Assembly: GCA_949752745.1 (NCBI GenBank)
Contig: OX457031.1
Location: 23,170,642-23,234,641 of the forward strand
Length of the DNA: 64,000 bases
Direction: 5' to 3'
Origin: Protula sp. h YS-2021
Lineage: Eukaryota; Annelida; Polychaeta; Sabellida; Serpulidae
Shown here: one piece after another, positions 1 to 13,800 of the stretch
Layout of the letters: each line of letters opens with the position of its first letter
Position numbering within the stretch: the first letter of the stretch is position 1
Program-made: the position numbers and the translations under genes
Notes under the pieces: generated by a model
What the model was told of the DNA's origin: nothing
Databases searched by the model: none
What the model saw: the letters and a program-made list of their open reading frames with translations, nothing else

Positions 1-183
1 AAGTTGCCCTTTTATTAATGACTTATCCGAATGAGAACTCGTCTCATCCTATGAATCAAGCCATGGCTGGCGGAACCAGTTAACTTGTTCCCACAATGTG
101 GCACATGTGGTATCCAGACAGAATGCCCTTGGACAAAAAATAAAAATAATTTTGAGAACCACATCCAAAAAAATTCTCAATTC

Positions 184-296
184 CCTTTTGTCCAACTTTT
201 CATTTAGGGCCGTTTTGGGAAAGACCCTTTTGGAAAAGGCCGTTTTGGGAAAGGCCCTTATGTCCTAGGCCCTTTTGTCCAGGGCCCTTCTGTCCC
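184..296. repeat. Degenerate short tandem repeat (ggcccttttgtcc type)
   Basis: A motif of the form ggcccttttgtcc or ggccgttttgggaaa recurs about seven times in roughly 110 bases with a period near 15. The copies alternate between 'ttttggga' and 'ttttgtcc' forms, so the stretch reads as two interleaved near-complementary motifs. No coding potential is evident. Confidence 0.55.
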
Positions 297-479
297 GGAT
301 TCGGCACATGTATATAGTGGGTGACAAGGTTTCCAAGCGTAGGTGTATAATGGAATACAATGCTGTGTGATTCTAGATTATAATGTTAATGCACAAAAGT
401 TTTACATTAAATTTTTCTCGAGAAAACTCCTAGACTACTGGTAGGAGGAGCTTCAAGTTTGGTACACCTGTAACTGAAA

Positions 480-960
480 ATAGGGTTATTTTACCTTGAC
501 TTCAAAGGTCAAGGCCAAAGTGAGGTCAAAATATATTTATTTATTGTGAGAAATGGCTAGAAATACGGTCAAATCCCTGTTTGAAAAACATGTTGGGTTT
601 AAGTAGAGTAGTCTTGACATTGAGGGTCAAGGTCAAAGGTCACTTGACCTTGTGTACTCTTGTCTCGAAAACGGTTAGTTTCTGAGCTCAGTTGCGATCC
701 TTTTGGCCTAAAATAGATTACATGAGAAGAACTTCGGTTACCTACTTCCAGGCCACGGTCAAGATTGAAAACCGGAAGCGAACTATTATATCTTAAACGA
801 TTATAGAGAGTGTGGTTTTGAGCTCATTGTCGACCCTTTGCGCCTAAATGATGTCACATAAGAGGTGTCTGGGTGACTTTGACCATCTCGGTCAAAAATT
901 TGACTTCATTTTCGACCGTTGAACCTGAAAGACATAAGAGGTACATCGGTTAAGGCCAGT
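480..960. repeat. Dispersed repeat carrying AGGTCA motifs, copy 1
   Basis: The stretch contains repeated AGGTCA half sites on both strands, including AGGTCAAAGGTCA at 630-642. Phrases such as 'gacc-tt-cgcctaaatgatgtcacataagagg' recur in variant form within it, and a related arrangement occurs at about 20640-21470. This looks like an old interspersed repeat built from sub-units of roughly 120 bp. I cannot name the family. Confidence 0.45.
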
Positions 961-2689
961 GTCGGATTTTGGAAGTTGACTATGATGTCGAGAAATATTA
1001 GAAGGCTCCAGTTGTAATAAGATGTGAAGTAAAGAGTAATTACGTCGTAATCTATATCGTGACCGTGACTTTCTAACAATGTCACGTGACATCTGCATTT
1101 TGAAAGCCGTGTATGGCTTAATGTAGTCGTTATTTGATTTCATTGTATTCGGCACATTAAAAGGTTATGAACAGTTGCTGTAGTGTTAGATCCGTTATTT
1201 TCTTAATGTTTCAAAAAAATTAAAAAAAAAAGAAATAAAAAAAGCGAATACATCCAGGCAAACTGAGGAGCAAGTTCAACAAAGCAGGTTTTAAAAAGTG
1301 AAAATAAGAAACTTAGATAAATATTCCCTTATTGATTAAAAAGGCATTAAGGATCAACATACACGTAAATACGGATGAACTGCTGCAACACAATCGGGAC
1401 CAAAGTCAGGTCGCTCTCGCACGATGCCAGTTGTTCGGCGTTGTGATCGTGACTAGTGTCCAATCAAAATGCAGAGACAAACAGTATAAAACAGAACACT
1501 AGTTGTTGAAAGCAAACAGCATTGGTTAAGAATCTGGTACACAGGTAGAATTTTTCTGTAGAAAAAAAAATAGAAGCAAACACAATGTTCGCTTGACTGC
1601 ACACTGCGTACTAAAGTATACACGCAGCGTCCAAACAATATATCCAGTCTCCTTAATGCACGCCAAGTAGTTGTTTGTTTTTCAGAGATAATGGGTCAGC
1701 CAATTTGCAGATTTTCTGAGTTTCCGTCACGTCAAATACGGAAGCCAAATTTCGTTTTTCTAGCCCTAGCTAGTCTCAATGAAGGCGTCTGAAAACCACA
1801 AAATTTGATTTCAATAAATTAGTTGGAGTCATTTTCTTGGGCATTTCCAAGTAAAACTACACACAAGGATAATATATAACAAAAAACGCATTGAAAAAAA
1901 TCACCGGAATCAGAGAACGAATTTGAAACAAATTATCTAGATTGAATCCCATGTGCAAACCCAAGTAAAATTGTATCAATGAAGGCGTAGAATTTAAAGC
2001 AGTTTTACACAGGGTACTAAAATCCTTATTTGAGTAAACAAATAGTCATTTTCCTTGAGTGAATAATGTTTGATATTTTCTTCAGTGTTCATTCTTTTTA
2101 AAAAACAATCTGCGCAGGGTTTTTGAGGAATTATCGTGTGTTCTTAGTTGTTTAGAATGGTATGCATTGGTAACCAAAAATAAAAAAAAAACACACATAC
2201 ACACATTCTGTGAAGACGCCAGTAAATATCACAGTTGTCACTGACGTGTGAATAAAATCAATTTAACACGGGCTGAAGTAATTTAAGACAACACCAGATA
2301 ATACATAACGGTTATCAATGAAGTATTTGTGTTACTGGGTAAATCAATCTAATGTCTGCACTGCCCTACGCAATACCTAGAGGTTATCAATGGAGTTGAT
2401 AGAAAGCGAGTAATATTAGTGGAGATAAAATCCTCTTATCTGTGAGTAAGCTCAATCATACTTCATTTATAGCACATCGCAAACCTGAGATACAACCTAC
2501 AGGTTATTTCATCTTCTTAACAACTGTCAGATGTTTGCTTATACAGATTAAAACATTTATTTTCCCCAAGTAATTTTATATCGTTGTTGATACTTCGAAA
2601 AATAACACAGAAGAAAAATACTGGGCGTTATATATAAAAAAAAGAGAAAAACGTAACAGTTGGGTAGGCAGTGTTGATGTAGTAATATT

Positions 2690-3190
2690 GGCCAAACACA
2701 CGTTCCCCATATGGTCAAGCATATATTCTTCCAATTATTAACATAGGTTGAACACATGTCAACCATGTAAATGTATGTCTACCTTATACCTTAGGTTGTG
2801 AAAACCATGCATGGTTATTTTTGTCCAAGAAAAATTGTAAAATATTTAGCTTAGTAGCTGATAATAATAATAATTTCTGAAACAACAGTAAATTGTTTAC
2901 GAAATCTCAGGAAACCATGTGTTCAAAGGTGTTGGTTACCATATGTTGAGCAACATAATTAGCATTGTTTAAGATGTGTTGCAGTTAACATGTTATAAAT
3001 ATATGTTCACTATATGGTGACTCTGTGTTGGTCACAATATGGTATGAACTATAATCATCTATGGGATAGCATTTTTAGCGATATGTGGTAAACATATGTT
3101 CATATGGTGAACATATTTTTTGACATATGATGATAATTTGGTAAAAAAAAACCACACTAAACATATGTTTCAAAACGTATTGAATATGCA
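2690..3190. repeat. Degenerate CATATG/CATATGG motif cluster
   Basis: Variants of 'acatatgttcaccatatgg' occur many times on both strands between these points (for example near 2707, 2939, 3002, 3094-3115 and 3163). Spacing is irregular. It reads as a decayed short repeat or palindrome cluster, and no gene overlaps it. Confidence 0.4.
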
Positions 3191-3604
3191 TTTAGCAAAG
3201 ATTTGTGATGAAGATGCCTGCGGTAGACTGTCTCGTCTCGGAATAATAGTTTAGGAATGGCAATATTTAGTAGGTAGGCAGTTAGGTTGGTGCTACGATA
3301 TCAAATCTCTGGAAATGTTCAACGGCATTTGGGTTTTTACAAAAGTTCTAGCCAGCTTTTAAAATGTTGAGTAGGCTAACACAAGACCCAGAGTACAGTT
3401 GTGTGTAAAGGTTCCAAACCGGTTCTTTTGTAAAAAAAAAAAAAAAAAAAGAAAGCAAATTATGAGCAGTTGCGAGTAGTCGAGAGCAGTCATGAATGAC
3501 TACAAGACTAAGCAAGCAAGGCAGACCGGGCCTATACACAGCGAGCTGGTCACACCACAGCATTTTTTTCCAACTATCTCAATGAATCAGAAGTGAATGA
3601 AACC

Positions 3605-3690
3605 AAATCACGTGACGCCAATTTCAGCCAATCAGCAGACTGCAGACAACACCGCGAGCGCGAGAGGAAGGGAGGGAGGGGGCAATGATA
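3605..3690. promoter_or_regulatory. Possible promoter-like stretch with E-box and CCAAT motifs
   Basis: A short stretch richer in GC than its surroundings holds CACGTGAC (USF/E-box type, near 3610), 'gccaat' twice (near 3617 and 3627), and a purine-rich GC segment. This is the usual content of a TATA-less animal promoter. No first exon can be assigned to it. The GPCR begins more than 4 kb downstream and lacks its 5' exons here, so any link is guesswork. Confidence 0.22.
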
Positions 3691-6600
3691 TACTCATATA
3701 TGGTATAGGTGGAAGATGTGCGGCTCGAGAAATTTCACTGCTCCCTTTTTCGTGCAAAATCCTCTAATTTTTTTGCTGTCGCTGTATAGAATTCAGCAAT
3801 CTTTTCGCTTTCGCTTCAAATGAAGCGTTTTGGTAAAAAAAATTGTATAATGTTGTTTTTTGCTATTTTGATTGGCTTTGTCAATGTCTAAGTAACTGAG
3901 AAGTTCAACAGAAGCATCTTTCTATGCAGTGCGTCTGATAGCCAAAAAAAAAACAAAAAAAACAAACAAACAAAAACAAAACAAACAAACAAATAGAACA
4001 CGAACATGAGCTTACAGATCCATTTTCTCGAGTAACTATAACACATATCTAACGAGACAAAAACATTCTTAACTTACGAAAACAGAAGTATTCAAGAAAT
4101 AAGTCAAGAAAACAGCTCTACGCCTACCGATTTTCGAGACACAGTGTCAGACGGTGAGGGCTAGCCAACCTCGACCCCAGCCATATTTTGAAGACAAGAA
4201 AAACACAACAACAGCAAAAAAATGTTTCACTTTTATTTTGCTATAATAGGAAGAAAACCACAAGTTGCTATTAGCCTTTCATTCATACTGTAGAAAAAAA
4301 TAACGGCACGACTGTAGACAATTGACTTAAGACGCACCACTGAACATTTTTTCCTCCTTTTCCTTTTTTTCTGGCCTTTCCATAATTACATGTCAAAGTC
4401 ACAATTAGCATCGCATTACACTTGACGGCAGCTTCTCATCGCCCAAACAGGGAGTGTTCGGGTTAACCTTACTTGAGGGGTTTGAATGCACCCCCTTCTC
4501 CTCCCCTTCCCCTCCTCCTCCCCTCCCTCCCCCCTCGACTCCAATTGCAGTTCCTTTCTCGCCTTGTTATTTAGCATGATATTATAATGAAAGAAAAAAA
4601 CCAGCAATTCAGCCTTAATATATACTAAAGATCAAAACAAAGAATATATATTTAAATGCTTTATTTCAACAGGATGCTGATTCAGTACACATCAAGTGGT
4701 AACATTGCAGTATAACTATCTTTGTATCAGGTATGAACACAAAAGACCTTTGCTTGAACAAAAGGGGGTCTTATGCCTTATAACCGTCCTTTGGAAAATA
4801 CATGTCACTTTGCTCTGAAGTTTCCCTATGCGTTTAATATGAAAATTGCAAGGCAAAACAACGATTATACAATTGAGTGTCAAGAGTATGCCTGAGCTGC
4901 TATTACTGTTTTCAGTTAGCTGAATTTGTGGTGAGAAATCTGCCTACCAAAAATTACATGATCCATGTTAGCCAGTCTCGAATTCTACTATTTTCTTATG
5001 CTATCATGTTTGAATAAATAAGAGACTTTTTTTAACAATTAAAGCAAACTGGTCCCACCTCAATATATCCATATTTTAAGAAAAACATAAAACCAACATC
5101 TGTTCATCCGTTACGTAAGACTTTTATGCTTCATTTTTTCATGACCTTGCAATCTGAGGTCAAGGTCAGCAAAGGTTTTTCGAATCACATGGTCCTCCAC
5201 CGGATGCCTTGTAACAACACACAGCAACGTGCTTTTTAAAGTGCTCTATTAAACACAAATTGTACACAAATGAGTGACCTTTGACTTCGTTGTGAGATTC
5301 ATTTCGATTGCCACGGAAATAATAGGCCAACACATTAAAACATCACCACAAGTAATAACATTCAATCTCTTTTTTAGAAACATTTAGCAACCAAGTCTGA
5401 GTAACTCTATGGAAAAGATTTTTTTAGGTTTGATCCAGCCATTCAGGTTATGGTTACACCCATTAAAGGCTTCCTTATACTTTTTTAGTACCGATTAGCC
5501 ATCAGTTCTGTTATCCACAATGCGAACATTTTTGGTATGTTTTATGGCGTGGACTTACTATTTAACACATTAACACGATGAGTAAGCATTTATTTATAAT
5601 ACACACATGCAATATTCAAGTGATTTGTTCTTTGAAAAAAATCCTAAAGAAAGGATTCTTGACGGTGTCTTCTATTTGTGAGTACATTTTTTTTTCATAG
5701 AAATATCAACCAGAAATTACTTATCTACAATTAAGAGAGAGAAAAAAAGAAAAAATATCAAAGCTATTATTGCAGATTTTTGTAGAAATGTCAGTAAATC
5801 ATAAATTGCAATTATTTATCACAACTTTTACCCTCAAAGTGTCAGTTACCGATTTATCACTAAAATGTTCATGATATTTTGATTGCAATTAAGCATTTAT
5901 AACTCCAGCCTACGTTCAAATAGCAACTACGATTATTTTTTACATTTTGTTTCCACAAGCAAGACTGGAGTGACATCGACTTAAGTGTTTCATCGGGTGA
6001 CTTTTGTTTTCGGATAACTTTTTGGACATCACCACAAACAAGAATATCATAACTTTGCAGCAAATACAATTGAGCCTTCGTTTTTGATTGTGCTTGTTTA
6101 GCCTCAATACCACTAGTGACAAGAATGCCATATTGTTCTTTTTGAATCAGAGCACTTTTTTGCGTCCTTCTTTGAAGAATATTGTTTAAATAATTCCTCT
6201 TTAAAGCGAGCTTCAGTCTCCTTCGCCATATCTCTTGTTCATATGTTCATTTTATTGTTTAAGTTGAAAATCAAAATGATGGGCACATTATTTATATAGT
6301 TAGGCACGTGTTCCAAGTGCCCCCGTGGGCCCAATGAGATGTAAAAAATGCAGTTTAAACCTATAAATTCCTCTGGAATAAATTGCAAAAATGCTATTGG
6401 GTATTTCTGGAGACTAACATGTACTCCGGGGGACCAGGAAGAATTAGAGGAGGGTGGAGAATTGAATTTCAAAATTGCAATTGCGGTACGTTAACTTACT
6501 TGCAATTTAGATCACACGAAGAAAGATAAACTTTGAAACGCAATTATACCTGTGATTTTAGTGAGATCACACAGTAATAAATGACCTTTGTGATGATGGT

Positions 6601-6779
6601 AATTGAAAAAAGTAATCCATTTTCTATAATTCACAGTTCAGTGAAAAATGGCACCGTTAAATGTACATCACAAAAATATTGCGTAATTGGGAATTGCAAT
6701 TAACTTGGGTAACTGACATTACATTCAGAAACCATTCCTTTAATTGCGGATCACATAAATCGCCATTTTTGCCTATTAT

Positions 6780-6930
6780 GACAATTTCAGCGAATTTATG
6801 ACAATTTCAGCGAATCTGTAGAATTTACTTAGCCCAAAAAGTTATCCGAAAATTTCAGCGAATCTACAGATCTGCCAAATGAACCAGAGCATCTGTAGAT
6901 TCGCCGAAATTTTCAACGAATCTACAGATC
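6780..6930. repeat. Inverted repeat / hairpin with extra direct copies
   Basis: The arm at 6848-6871 matches the reverse complement of 6891-6914 at 23 of 24 positions, leaving a 19-base loop. Partial direct copies of the same 'tttcagcgaatct' core lie at about 6786, 6804 and 6906. It could be a foldback mobile element remnant or a transcribed hairpin. The match was read directly from the sequence. Confidence 0.6.
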
Positions 6931-7750
6931 CGCTGATTCCAGATATCCGCTGTAACATATACAATGCAAAAGGTGTTATTCCCAAGGCGGCAATACTATC
7001 AAGGTTTGAGACAGTGTGAGAGACACCCTGTTAGGACTGCAATAAATTTAGTTTTCCAGGCCATGTTTTTTTTTTCCTGAATTTGCACAACATTCATTCA
7101 TCCTGGTCGATTTGTCTGCTCTGAAAGTCGTAAAGGAAATCAATGATGGCGACGTATCTCCATTATATGACGACCAAGAAATTCTCGGCAGAAAATACAG
7201 GTCATGCCATTGTGATCTACGGTATAATCCAGCGCATAAAACACCACGGAATAATGGTATATGTTATTGAGTATCGAATACCATTGCAAATATGACAATC
7301 ATAGTCTTTGGTGTGATTGGTTTTTTGACGTTAATTGGCTTAGTTGTTGAACGATTGTTCTTGCTGACGCCTCTTTACGTGATGAAAAATAAAAAGTGCA
7401 GCCTAACAGAGCAGGCAGCACACCAACATTTTGATACATTTTGAAAGGGTAATGCTTGTAATTCTTCTCGCGTGACAGACCCACATTTATGGCTCTCTGA
7501 GGTCTTAGTGCCCTGTTTTAATTTTTTTCCATGACGCAATCATCTTCGATGAATACGTAACAATCACGAATACGAGAGTGCACCTGCACTTTATACGTGA
7601 ATCTCCATCATGTAACTTACTGGCTACTGACGTATTGGTTGATTTCTGTTCTTTCTTTACTTTCCTTTTTTTGTTGTTGTTTTTTATTCTTTGTTGTTTG
7701 TTTGTTTGTTTGTTCTTGTTTAATATTGTGTACTCTTTCTGCTTTTGCAG

Positions 7751-7869
7751 GGAGATGGGAATGTGGACCAGTTCGCAATGGCCCTCGCTATTGCGTATAT
7801 CTACGTCACTTGTAGCGTCGTTTCTGTCGTCATGCTCACCGCTACACTCTTTATCTTCTGCTATTTCAA
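7751..7869 (+). CDS. GPCR exon, TM1
   Basis: Acceptor ttttgcag, donor GTGAGT. The exon encodes 39 codons plus two bases, beginning GDGNVDQFAMALAIAY and running through a hydrophobic TM1 that ends in FIFCYF. The two leftover bases join the first base of the next exon to form a Lys codon. The missing ectodomain should splice to this exon's 5' end in phase 0. Confidence 0.85.
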
Positions 7870-10800
7870 GTGAGTATAATGGCTCAGAAGGCACTCTTTG
7901 TACTAGTGCGAATATGGAATTATTTGCCTTGACCAAAATGTGAGACAAAATGAATAAGCCGTTTCAGTACTGATATCACTCTTTTTGAAATAAATTGAAA
8001 AAAATGACTGCAGAAAAATATGTGAAGCAATTTCTATAGTGATCTCAATTCATTTTTCTAGATTTGTTTTATCCTCAATGTCTAGTTTTGAGCTGTCTAG
8101 ACTGTTCCGTTCATTACTACCCCTTCTGTTTTCCCGATAGCATAAGTATTCGTTGAATTATTTGCGATCTTGGATTTGTTATGTAATTCATCTATATTTC
8201 CAAAGCTGGGCTGGCGCAAAGTGCAATTTTGCATTGATATTTATTTTCAGAAAACGATGCTTACAGCATTATTTTTTGGCACAATAAATAATTCTTTGAT
8301 TTTGGATTCTTTATAATTATTTGATAAAGTGTTTTTTTTTTTTTGGGGGGGGGGGGGGGAGATGTCATTGTTTACATGTCAACGTATAAGACATGGTTTA
8401 TTGCTTATTTTATGGCATGTTTATATCAAACACATAAAAGTGGACCAAAGTGTAGGCGTCTTACAAAAGCAGAGCGAATTCTGTACTTTTAAGACCGGAA
8501 GTAGCATCCAGCTATCATTATCAGCAGAATTGACTGCGGTTTTTTTTCTCTACTCAGGACTTTGCAATGTACACGCATTTCGATTCACAAAAGCTTGGTG
8601 ATATCATTCATCATACGCTGTGTCATCACCATTGTCATCTTCGAGCCTTTCATCACACACAACAAAATCAGCTACAGAAAACTGGTAAGTGTTATTCTAG
8701 CGGTGTGTACGGTTATGTGAAGTTACAATAATAAAAATTAATAAATTATAAAATAACAGTAAACAAGAATCAACAGTAATAATAATAATAACAATTACTA
8801 TTATTATTATTGTTCTTATTACTATTACTGTGGCATTATTTTTATCCATAGTGACATTTTAATTTGCATAGCACGACTTTAATCTTTTAGTATATTTCTA
8901 TAAAAATTCTGCATTTTCCTTTTTAAAGTATCTATTAAAAGACGATGGTCTAAAAATAACATCTAGCGCTTGGGCTGACCGATGTGCAATTGATCATCTC
9001 ATCAGGCCTCCTCTGTGATCAGGCAATCTATGCTCCCTTAAGCAAATAAGCAGATACCAAAGCAATCAGCTAAATTCGATATTCTCATACAAATCGTCGA
9101 AAAGCATTGATCAATTGGCACATTAGCAAAAGATTAGCTATTGCTGCTTTTTATCATGCTTCGGAATCGGTGAAAATACTCGCCTTGTAGGAGGAAAGCA
9201 TTGAATATATTCTGGGTTTTACTACAGGGAACATTTAAATATGCTTTGATTTAATGTGGGCTTCTGTAAGTGGTATCGTTAAGGTGGGTTCTTCCTGTAG
9301 CAACTCAAGCATACGTTTTAATGTTTTCTTTGAATCAGAGAAAATGCGCACCTGAAAACATACGGTGTATTAATTTAAGGGTGACATTTTAACCGTCAAG
9401 TTGTCCCCTTGCCGCGGATCATAGGACCAGGACATGTTTCCTAAAAAATTTCCAGTCTACATAACTGTTTCATGCCCTTTCCATTCTATGCACTAAGCAC
9501 AACCTTGTTCTGTTATGCTTTATTTATATCAGCTTTTAATAACTACTTGTAAAGGAAATGAGCAAATCACCAGCAAAGCAAACGATAAAAACATTGCGGA
9601 AATGGTACAGTAATAATGCGTATACCTACAGCTCTACATACAGCAATAAACCAAAGCTCCTGCTGGCCGACACAGCAAGAAAACCGACAGGTTTCGTGAT
9701 CAAGTTGTAAAGAAACCTTTTCCCCCTTAATCTATCAAGGGGACTATAATAAGAGTGATGTTGATAGGACATCGCTAATCCGCCATGTTATGGCTCTTAA
9801 ATGCTGTTTTGTGGATAACGAGTTTTTTGCTGTGGAGTTGTAGGATAGCTATGAACGTCACTATCACTGGGTATCGGCAGGAGGCTTTTCCATCCATCAC
9901 GTCTGGTCTTTCTTTGTGTTTTCGCGTCACATTTCTAACTGTAATAAGTTAAGTTTATAAAAGTCACAAAACAGTGTTTGCATACGTCATGCTATTACGT
10001 CATTGTGAAAACTACCACGCACGTTAATTGCACTTTGAACACATGCAACTTCCTAAGACGAATGCCATTTCTTCCCTTATAGCTTTTTAACCCCCCTTCA
10101 GAAGCAGGGACTAAAGCGGTCATGAAAATGTATGTACATAACACATACGTACATGTATTGTGTTTGAAATTTCGATTTCTCGAAGAAGAGCACTACATAC
10201 AGTAAAACCTAATTCTGGACAAACCCTGAAATACCGGGCAACTGCCAATACCGGACAAGAATTCTCAATCCTCGAGAATAGCTGACATTCTGTCCGACAA
10301 CATATTATTCTCAAAACTAGAACCTCATTTCGCTAGCGAAATGCTAAACACTTTACAAAAATTAAAACGTAAAAATACTTCCTTGAATGGGTTATTTCTT
10401 AAATAATATATTGTAAACAACACAGCTTGAAAACGTCTTATAAGCCGAGTAGTGTTTGGTTTTTGTTGAAGTGAGGCTTTATTGGGTGATCAGACATACG
10501 CCGTGTTATCTGTTTCCGCAGTGAGAGCTCGCACAAAGCTAAGCAACTGTGTTTTCTGCTCTGTACTTGCAAAAAATACACTCTTTTAACATAGCGTTTT
10601 TAACAAGAAAACGAAATCGAAGGAGAAAATAAAAAAGTGTGTCATGCACACGTTCATATCAAGTTCTACCTAAGTCCCAAGTTTCGTGGCCCTAGTGTCA
10701 GCTGAGTAGATGACACAAAAATCCGTTCACTGTCAGGAAAAAAAGATACCATCGGCTGCTCGCACAAATTCAGAAACATCTTGCAAGCCAAAGGCTTGTC

Positions 10801-13800
10801 AAGGGTTAATTATATCTTAAATTGGTTGCGTGGCATTGTTGGATGTTAACAGTGAACAAACATCTTTATTTTGAGCGTCAGCTGAACACCGCTATGTGTT
10901 GTAGTTTGACCAGGGGTACTGACTCGTTAAATATTTTTAATGAATGATGAGCAGATTTTCTAAAGTAAGTCAACACACGTTGCCCCTTGAGTAATACAGT
11001 TTTCCACGAACAAGACCCCTGTGGCTAAATTTTCCTTCCCCCTGTAAATGCGTTCGCGATAGAAATGTTAAGAAAAAAGTGTGAGTCCAGATACTACCTT
11101 GTGAAAAACCCCCCAGTGTTTCTTTTAATTGAATAAGGTCAAATCGAAACAGCTATGCAGTTGACTGTGTCTACAAAAGAAAGCTTATTGATAAATATTA
11201 ATGAGATCCATTTATAGAGTATTCTCAAAGGAGGGGGGGGGGGGGAATTAGTGTCATATGTGTCACCATGCGTGTCCAAGAAGAAAACGCAGTAAAAGAT
11301 GTAATTTTTATCTCAGGGGCGGTGAGTGTATAGTAAAAATTTAAAAAGGGTGTAATTTCCATTCAGTACTCTGCATTACCTACAAAAAAAGGACAGGTTC
11401 GTTCAGAGTTGTGCTCCTTGTTTGGTTAAAAAAGGAGGTATTATTTCTACCCTAGCACTCCGCTTTTAGGTATCATTTTAAAAGGTCAGGAACAAGCATG
11501 GGAACCAATGGGTTACCTGACTGCCCCCTCCTGGGAGATCATTTCAGCTTCTGCTGTGGACATCAAACAAAGAAAGAAGTTGATGTAGTTTCAATAACCA
11601 GATGGAGAACATCAAGTTAACGTTGTTGTTGAAAGAAGTAATACACTGTAGTTACGATGACGTATTCATTCAACAGATAATCGCCTGTTATGTATTTTTA
11701 AAACCCAACTTATTGACAATTTTACGAGACAGAATGTTACCATTTTAGTGATCTATGGTTTTCAGACAATAGACTATATTTATTAGGAAAAAATAAGAAT
11801 CGAAAAAGACTTGTTTTTATTTAAGTTGTTTATCAGGCACCTCAGAAGGTTTAATCTATTTCTTGGTCTAAGCTTTTACACCCAAAATGACGAGTGGTGA
11901 TGGATTGTATTGGTGTTCATAATGCAAAATATGGCTCGCAAAATGATCAAAGACCCATTTTCTCATTTATCAAAGCGTTACATGTTCTGCTTCTAAAAAG
12001 CACATTTCTTATATAAAACCTGTCAAATCTCTGACAAATTAGGCATGCAGTTTTAAACTAACAGCTAGGTCTTCTTAGAGCACTACTGCCCAGCAAACAA
12101 CCGACGTCTTTTTCGTTTGAAAAAAAAAGGTTGGATTTTGGTCGCAACGACTTCACAACCATATTCTGAATAAAATAAGGTTGCAAAACGGGTAGAATTA
12201 CGTCACGGCCTATTTCCCTAATACCCGACTTTATTCCAACGTCGAGGCGACGTCGATTTTCTGACGTCATTCCGACGTTGTAAAAACGACCAAAAAGCGA
12301 TGAAAAGTTATTATCGCTCACCGGAAATGGAAGTCATTTTGAAAAAGAGGAAGAAAAAACGTAATTCTTACATGAAAATTTTAGAATTTTGATGAGTATT
12401 TTTCTTCCTAGATTGTAAAAATTTACATGTAAAATGCTTTTATGTTTTTCACAACAGTAGTTGAACGATTAATTATCTATTAATTATATAACTCTAGACG
12501 TTTGTAAAACGTGTCTAAGACTGGTCGTTTCAAGGTGGTAAACCCGACGTCGATTCCAATTTCATATACAGCCTAAAACCGACTTAATTCCGACGCCGGG
12601 TTCAGGTCGAAACCCGACGTCGGTTCCAATTTCATATACAACCTAACCCGACGTCAGAAACGTGGGGTTCCGACGTCATCCTGACGTCTCACTGACGTCG
12701 GATTGTTTGCTGGGTGTGGATACTTTAAACCGCTACTTTTACGTGTACTCTGTAGCGTTACTTATTCCTGGACGCATAAGCTTTTATTGTATTTAGTACA
12801 GGATTTGAATGTAAAGGGGGCACTATATCAAAAGGAATGGCCTTTAATATATGCATATCATGCTTATTAAGCTTTGCCACTTTGGTACTGAATTTTGATT
12901 GTAAGTCCTAAGCATTATCGACGGAGGTTTCATGCAAATTGACACCAAACTGTACAGAATAAACACTAAAATCTAAGAGTTTTACTGTGAGTAGTATGTA
13001 TAGGGTTTCTAGCATTATGTATCTGTACCATTCAAGTGACTGGTATTACATTATGCATCGAATTAGTACGTGGTATTGAACTGTTTGACATTATGCAGAA
13101 TTTCGTTGCACAGCATTGGCGTTTGAAGGAGTGACGTTCGTTTCATGTTAGAATAACACCTTTTGTTTGCAAGTGACAATTTGGTGACTAGAATGCTAAA
13201 ACAGTCATTACTTGTGACTACCAGCCCCTGCACAACTTGATTAATACGGGAAGACACCAGATAATAAATGTATCTATTCGAATTTCAATAACAACCCTTT
13301 TTAAATATTTAAAAGATCAAAATAAATGATAGAGTTACATTGTTATATGAATTTTACACGACGCGACCTCACGAATAAACGATTTGTTAATTTTTTTACC
13401 ATTTTGATAAGAATTAGGAAGTATCCAGAGTTAAACACATATAGTCGATTTTCCTTGCAGTTGAAACTACTTAATATATATATAATTTCATAGAAATCTT
13501 CATCCATAAGTTGGCAGGAATAAATTTATTGCTAAACATTGCTGTGTTAGTCTAAAATGAAACGAATAGTAGTTTGTCATCCACTTTTGTATGTAGCGTT
13601 ATACTATGTAGTATTAATATAAGTTGAATTAGAGTGCTACGCATTAGACTGTGTAGAATAAGCGAGTGTTTATGTATGTGATAATGTAAGAGTATGTTGC
13701 CTTTGAGTGCGCATAGCGTGTTTATATTTTATACAAATGTCGTCTTGAATACTTGACTTCAATATCTCAGTTACCCTCAGTTAACCTTAAACAGTGTTGT

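Larger units (their letters stand above)
1..7750. other. Upstream region without a supported gene
   Basis: I see no exon here that I can support. I looked for the cysteine-rich hormone-binding exons that should precede the first GPCR exon at 7751 and found none, so either the ectodomain is further upstream or its short exons escaped me. The stretch contains the short repeats listed separately (about 184-296, 480-960, 2690-3190 and 6780-6930), a CT-rich tract near 4486-4545, a CA/AAAC-rich tract near 3942-3995, and a short GC-richer stretch near 3600-3690. Confidence 0.5.

Noticed and set aside
7070..7270. Possible exon upstream of TM1 reading FAQHSFILVDLSALKVVKEI and on
   Set aside because: It stays open for about 80 codons on the plus strand, but it lacks the cysteine pattern of a class B ectodomain and has no clear splice sites joining 7751 in phase.
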